33,131 nucleotides of DNA from Frankiaceae bacterium (GTDB lineage: Bacteria; Actinomycetota; Actinomycetes; BP-191), in contig DATMES010000029.1 in NCBI GenBank assembly GCA_035556555.1, forward strand, positions 1 through 33,131, given 5' to 3'. This document shows positions 30,425 to 33,131 of this stretch, piece by piece (position 1 is the first letter of the stretch; the number at the start of each line of letters is the position of its first letter). The notes under the pieces were generated by a model. That model saw only the letters and a program-made list of their open reading frames with translations, searched no databases and was not told the origin of the DNA. The translations under genes and the position numbers were made by a program.

Positions 30425-31492
30425 ATGACGGTCGCGCGGGTGGAGCCGGACGAGCCCGGGCCGGAGTGGAGCGGCGCGGAGTTCGCCGCGATCTGCGACA
30501 GCCACCGCGGCCGGCTCGTCCGGTGGCTCACGGCGATCTTCGGCCCCCGCGACGCCGAGGACATCGCGCAGGAGGCGCTCGTGCGTCTCTACGAGCGTCC
30601 CGGCATGCTCGACGAGGACGCCGACCCGTGGCCTTGGCTGGCCGTCGTCGCGCGCAACGTCGGGCGCGACATGGCGCGGCACAACGCGTTCTCCCTCGCG
30701 GTCGACGCCGAGACGCTCGACCGGCTGCCCGACGCGGCGCGCGTGCACGAGCAGGTCGTGGCCCGCGACGACGCCGAACGCCTTCATCTCGCCCTGCGCG
30801 CCATCACCCCGCGCGACCGGGCGCTCATCACCCTGCGCGACGTGCAGGGCGTCTCCGTCGGCGACATCGCCGAGCGGCTCGGGATGAACGACAACGCCGT
30901 ACGCCAGCAGCTGTTCCGCGCGCGCAAGCGGCTGGCGAGCGCGTACACGGAGCTCGGCGGCGACCGGCAGGCCGGTCTCCTCGCGGGGCTCGGCGTGCGG
31001 TGGCGCGAGTTCGTGCGCAAGCACGGGCACGTGTTCGACGCGCTCGGCCCGACGGCGTCGCAGATGCTGGCGCACGCCGGGCCGGTCGCCGCGGCGATCG
31101 TGGCGGGCGTGCTCGTCATCGTCACCGGTGGGCCGGAAGGCACGCCGGCCACCCCCGCCGCGTCGTCGGCGCCGTACAGCGCGCCCGCGCTCGACCCGCG
31201 CGAGAGCGTGCGACACCCGCGCGCGCTGGGCGCATCGCTCGGCGGCGTGGCGACGCGGACCGCGCCGCCCGACTCCGACCCGCCGCTGTTCGAGTACGAG
31301 AGGAAGGTCGGTCCCGCCAGCATCAGGACGACGGTGTACAAGCTGCCCGTCGGGGACGGGCAGAAGGACGACACGCACGTCCGCGTCGACGACGTCCCCG
31401 TGGTCGGCTACGTCGAGGTCACCTCGCGCCAGTCCACGTACGGCAACCGCCGCAGGGACCGGCTCTGCAAGGTCTTCTGCCGACCCTCCTAG
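30425..31492 (+). CDS. ECF-like sigma factor with C-terminal membrane anchor and exported tail
   Basis: A 355-residue sigma-70-family protein. Region 2 spans about 18-86 (FAAICDSHRGRLVRWLTAIF, PRDAEDIAQEALVRLYERP, PWPWLAVVARN) and region 4 about 122-177 (ITPRDRALITLRDVQGVSVG then DIAERLGMNDNAVRQQLFRA). Unlike ordinary ECF factors (about 180-200 residues), it continues through an amphipathic segment, one transmembrane helix (about 217-235, GPVAAAIVAGVLVIVTGG) and an outside tail of about 120 residues with CKVFC near the end (Cys348, Cys352). No separate anti-sigma gene is visible, so the anchor may itself hold the factor at the membrane. GGAGAGGAG precedes the ATG; the frame open from 30338 is noise. 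It is surrounded by secreted-protein genes. Confidence 0.9.
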   Translation: MTVARVEPDEPGPEWSGAEFAAICDSHRGRLVRWLTAIFGPRDAEDIAQEALVRLYERPGMLDEDADPWPWLAVVARNVGRDMARHNAFSLAVDAETLDRLPDAARVHEQVVARDDAERLHLALRAITPRDRALITLRDVQGVSVGDIAERLGMNDNAVRQQLFRARKRLASAYTELGGDRQAGLLAGLGVRWREFVRKHGHVFDALGPTASQMLAHAGPVAAAIVAGVLVIVTGGPEGTPATPAASSAPYSAPALDPRESVRHPRALGASLGGVATRTAPPDSDPPLFEYERKVGPASIRTTVYKLPVGDGQKDDTHVRVDDVPVVGYVEVTSRQSTYGNRRRDRLCKVFCRPS

Positions 31493-31710
31493 TCCTTGGG
31501 ATGGCAGACCACGACGCGAACGCCCCCCGCGCCCGTTCCGGTGGTGTTCTCCCGGCACTCGACCTCGTCGTCGTACGCCACGCACGGGTTGGCGAGCACG
31601 ACGTCGTCCCCCGAGCCGGTGAGGGCGACGTACTGGCAGAGGTCGGCGGCGGCGCCGGGAGCGGGAATCAGGCAGAACGCGAGCAGGACGAAACAGGCGT
31701 ACCTGGGCAT
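31489..31710 (-). CDS. Tiny cysteine-containing secreted protein
   Basis: A 73-residue precursor with a signal peptide (MPRYACFVLLAFCLIPAPGA, cleavage after AAA near residue 23) and a mature part of about 50 residues with four cysteines (25, 43, 52, 69): DLCQYVAL, NPCVAYDDEVECRENT and VVVCHPKD. It is convergent with the sigma factor gene and shares with it the palindromic CTAG at 31489-31492, which supplies both stop codons. A longer start at 31731 adds only MPVSRYR. A GTAAC-N16-CGTACT promoter candidate lies upstream. Product family unknown. Confidence 0.75.
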   Translation of the reverse strand: MPRYACFVLLAFCLIPAPGAAADLCQYVALTGSGDDVVLANPCVAYDDEVECRENTTGTGAGGVRVVVCHPKD

Positions 31711-31765
31711 GCGGTACCTCGAGACGGGCAAGGCGCAGGGCAGCGCCGGGGTAGTGGGCGCGCGC

Positions 31766-31792
31766 AGTACGGCCCAGCCCGGCCCGCGTTAC
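31766..31792 (-). promoter_or_regulatory. ECF-type promoter candidate (site d)
   Basis: On the minus strand GTAAC (31792-31788), 16 bases, then CGTACT (31771-31766). A start near 31759 gives a 49-base leader to the ATG at 31710. The -35 context CCGTAACGCGG is nearly the same as at site c. Confidence 0.55.
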
Positions 31793-31804
31793 GGCGAGCC
31801 CTCA

Positions 31805-31820
31805 CCCCTCACCCGAGGGG
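31805..31820 (-). terminator. Hairpin after the mutase gene
   Basis: CCCCTC (31805-31810) pairs with GAGGGG (31815-31820) around four bases, about 14 bases past the mutase stop codon on the minus strand. No T-tract is present. Confidence 0.45.
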
Positions 31821-31834
31821 CCCTCAGAGGTGCG

Positions 31835-33131
31835 TCAGAACGTGTCGTGGGGCTTGTACGTGCCCCACACGTCGCGCAGCGCGTCGCAGACCTCGCCGAC
31901 GGTCGCGCGGGCCCGCAGCGCCTCGCGCAGCGGGTAGAGGACGTTGTCCGTGCCGCGCGCGGCGGCGCGGACCTCGTCCAGGCGCTTGGCGACCTCGTCG
32001 CCGTCGCGCTCGGCGCGCAGCACGCGCAGCCGTTCGCGCTGCTCCGCCTCGATCGCGGGGTCGACCCGCAGCGGCTCGTACGACTCCTCGCTCGCCGCCA
32101 CGAACCTGTTGACGCCCACGACGGTCCGCGAGCCGTCCTCGACGCCCTGCGCGACGGCGTACGCCGACCGCTCGATCTCGGCCTTCTGGAAGCCCTGCTC
32201 GATCGCGGCCACCGCGCCGCCGCGCTCGGCCACCTCCGCCATGAGCCGGCGCGCCTCTGCCTCGAGCTCGTCGGTCATCGACTCGACGGCGTACGACCCG
32301 GCGAACGGGTCGACCGTGGCCGTCACGTCGGTCTCGTACGCGAGCACCTGCTGGGTCCGCAGCGCCAGCGTCGCCGCCTTGACCGTCGGCAGCGCGATCG
32401 CCTCGTCGTACGAGTTGGTGTGCAGCGACTGCGTCCCGCCCAGCACGGCCGCCAGTGCCTGCACCGCGACGCGGACGAGGTTGACCTCGGGCTGCTGCGC
32501 GGTGAGCTGCACGCCGGCGGTCTGCGTGTGGAAGCGCAGCATCATCGACTTCGGGTTCTTGGCGCCGAACTCCTCGCGCATCACCTGCGCCCAGATGCGG
32601 CGCGCGGCGCGGAACTTCGCGACCTCCTCCAGCAGCGTCGTCCGCGCCACGAAGAAGAACGCCAGCCGCGGCGCGAACTCGTCGACGTCCTGCCCGCTGC
32701 GCACCGCCGCGCGGACGTACTCGATGCCGTCGGCCAGCGTGAACGCGACCTCCTGCGCCGGCGTCGCCCCCGCCTCGGCCATGTGGTAGCCGGAGATCGA
32801 GATGGTGTTCCAGCGGGGGATCTCGGCGCGGCAGTAGCTGAAGATGTCGGTGATGAGCCGCAGCGACTCCGCCGGCGGGTAGATGTACGTCCCGCGCGCG
32901 ATGTACTCCTTGAGGACGTCGTTCTGGATGGTGCCGTTGAGCCTGTCGCCGGGGACGCCCTGCTCCTCCGCCACCAGTTGGTAGAGCAGCAGGAGGACGG
33001 CGGCGGGCGCGTTGATCGTCATCGACGTCGACACCGTGTCGAGCGGGATGCCGTCGAAGAGCGTGCGCATGTCGTCGATCGAGTCGATCGCGACGCCGAC
33101 CTTGCCGACCTCGCCGGACGCCGTCGGCGAG
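31835..33131 (-). CDS. Methylmalonyl-CoA mutase large subunit, catalytic domain (partial)
   Basis: The gene enters from beyond the window end; 431 residues and the stop are visible. It interconverts methylmalonyl-CoA and succinyl-CoA with adenosylcobalamin. Key features: [20 protein letters not shown], with Gln and, ten residues on, Arg (equivalent to Gln197 and Arg207 of the Propionibacterium enzyme), and the active-site Tyr-His in [12 protein letters not shown] (His244 equivalent, at the expected spacing). Arg rather than Gln at that position favours methylmalonyl-CoA over isobutyryl-CoA as substrate. The protein ends soon after the barrel ([10 protein letters not shown]) with no B12-binding domain, so a separate small cobalamin subunit is expected elsewhere. 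Confidence 0.93.
   Translation of the reverse strand, partial: SPTASGEVGKVGVAIDSIDDMRTLFDGIPLDTVSTSMTINAPAAVLLLLYQLVAEEQGVPGDRLNGTIQNDVLKEYIARGTYIYPPAESLRLITDIFSYCRAEIPRWNTISISGYHMAEAGATPAQEVAFTLADGIEYVRAAVRSGQDVDEFAPRLAFFFVARTTLLEEVAKFRAARRIWAQVMREEFGAKNPKSMMLRFHTQTAGVQLTAQQPEVNLVRVAVQALAAVLGGTQSLHTNSYDEAIALPTVKAATLALRTQQVLAYETDVTATVDPFAGSYAVESMTDELEAEARRLMAEVAERGGAVAAIEQGFQKAEIERSAYAVAQGVEDGSRTVVGVNRFVAASEESYEPLRVDPAIEAEQRERLRVLRAERDGDEVAKRLDEVRAAARGTDNVLYPLREALRARATVGEVCDALRDVWGTYKPHDTF

Noticed and set aside
1-33131. CRISPR arrays, tRNA genes, insertion sequences and attachment sites
   Set aside because: No regularly spaced repeats, cloverleaf sequence, transposase or integrase was seen by eye on either strand.

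Overview
The window is a very GC-rich (roughly 70% or more), gene-dense actinobacterial chromosome segment. Evidence for an actinomycete is the acyl-CoA carboxylase epsilon subunit, a DDN-type deazaflavin nitroreductase, an SCO7613-like giant membrane protein, an LpdA-type quinone dehydrogenase, frequent GTG starts and start codons sitting directly behind a TANNNT -10 box (leaderless style). I saw no rRNA, tRNA, CRISPR array, transposase or phage gene. No stretch over 300 bases lacks a gene. Genus cannot be fixed from the sequence alone.

Layout. 1-2410 (+): 3' end of a UDP-glucose dehydrogenase gene, an overlapping HAD hydrolase, a GAF-like protein and a CoA-binding protein. 2426-4055 (-): an acyl-CoA dehydrogenase followed by a small secreted protein. 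4126-6081 (+): a GtrA membrane protein and two secreted proteins. 6085-11138 (-): a 1022-residue membrane protein, a deazaflavin nitroreductase and an acyl-CoA carboxylase beta subunit. 11163-17284 (-): a cupin, an FRG-domain protein, a large secreted Asp-box propeller with a sortase-like tail, HMG-CoA lyase and enoyl-CoA hydratase. 17308-19494: tiny cysteine-rich secreted proteins, a bacterial PH protein and a GerMN/Gmad2 lipoprotein. 19618-25024: the biotin block, with biotin ligase facing the propionyl-CoA carboxylase beta and epsilon genes, then a frameshifted VOC gene, a cupredoxin lipoprotein and the biotinylated alpha subunit. 25040-28642: a tiny secreted protein, an LpdA-like flavoprotein, a gamma-glutamylcyclotransferase-like gene and a second secreted Asp-box protein. 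28901-31710: an ECF-like sigma factor with a C-terminal membrane anchor, surrounded by secreted-protein genes. 31835-33131 (-): the 3' part of a methylmalonyl-CoA mutase large subunit gene.

How the genes work together. The metabolic theme is branched-chain and odd-chain acyl-CoA breakdown. The acyl-CoA dehydrogenase, enoyl-CoA hydratase, HMG-CoA lyase, two carboxyltransferase subunits, one biotin carboxylase/BCCP subunit, the epsilon subunit, biotin ligase and methylmalonyl-CoA mutase supply most steps from branched acyl-CoAs to acetoacetate, acetyl-CoA and succinyl-CoA. The second theme is the cell surface: about a dozen secreted proteins or lipoproteins, several tiny and cysteine-rich.

The most promising new signal is at 27.3-31.8 kb. 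Four secreted-protein genes have an ECF-like promoter candidate (GTAAC or GTAAT, 16-17 bases, then a CGTAC-like box), and a membrane-tethered sigma factor lies among them. Other points of note are a 22-base divergent promoter with a symmetric shared -10, long intergenic inverted repeats, two convergent gene pairs ending on a shared CTAG, and strong enrichment of the hexamer CGTACG.
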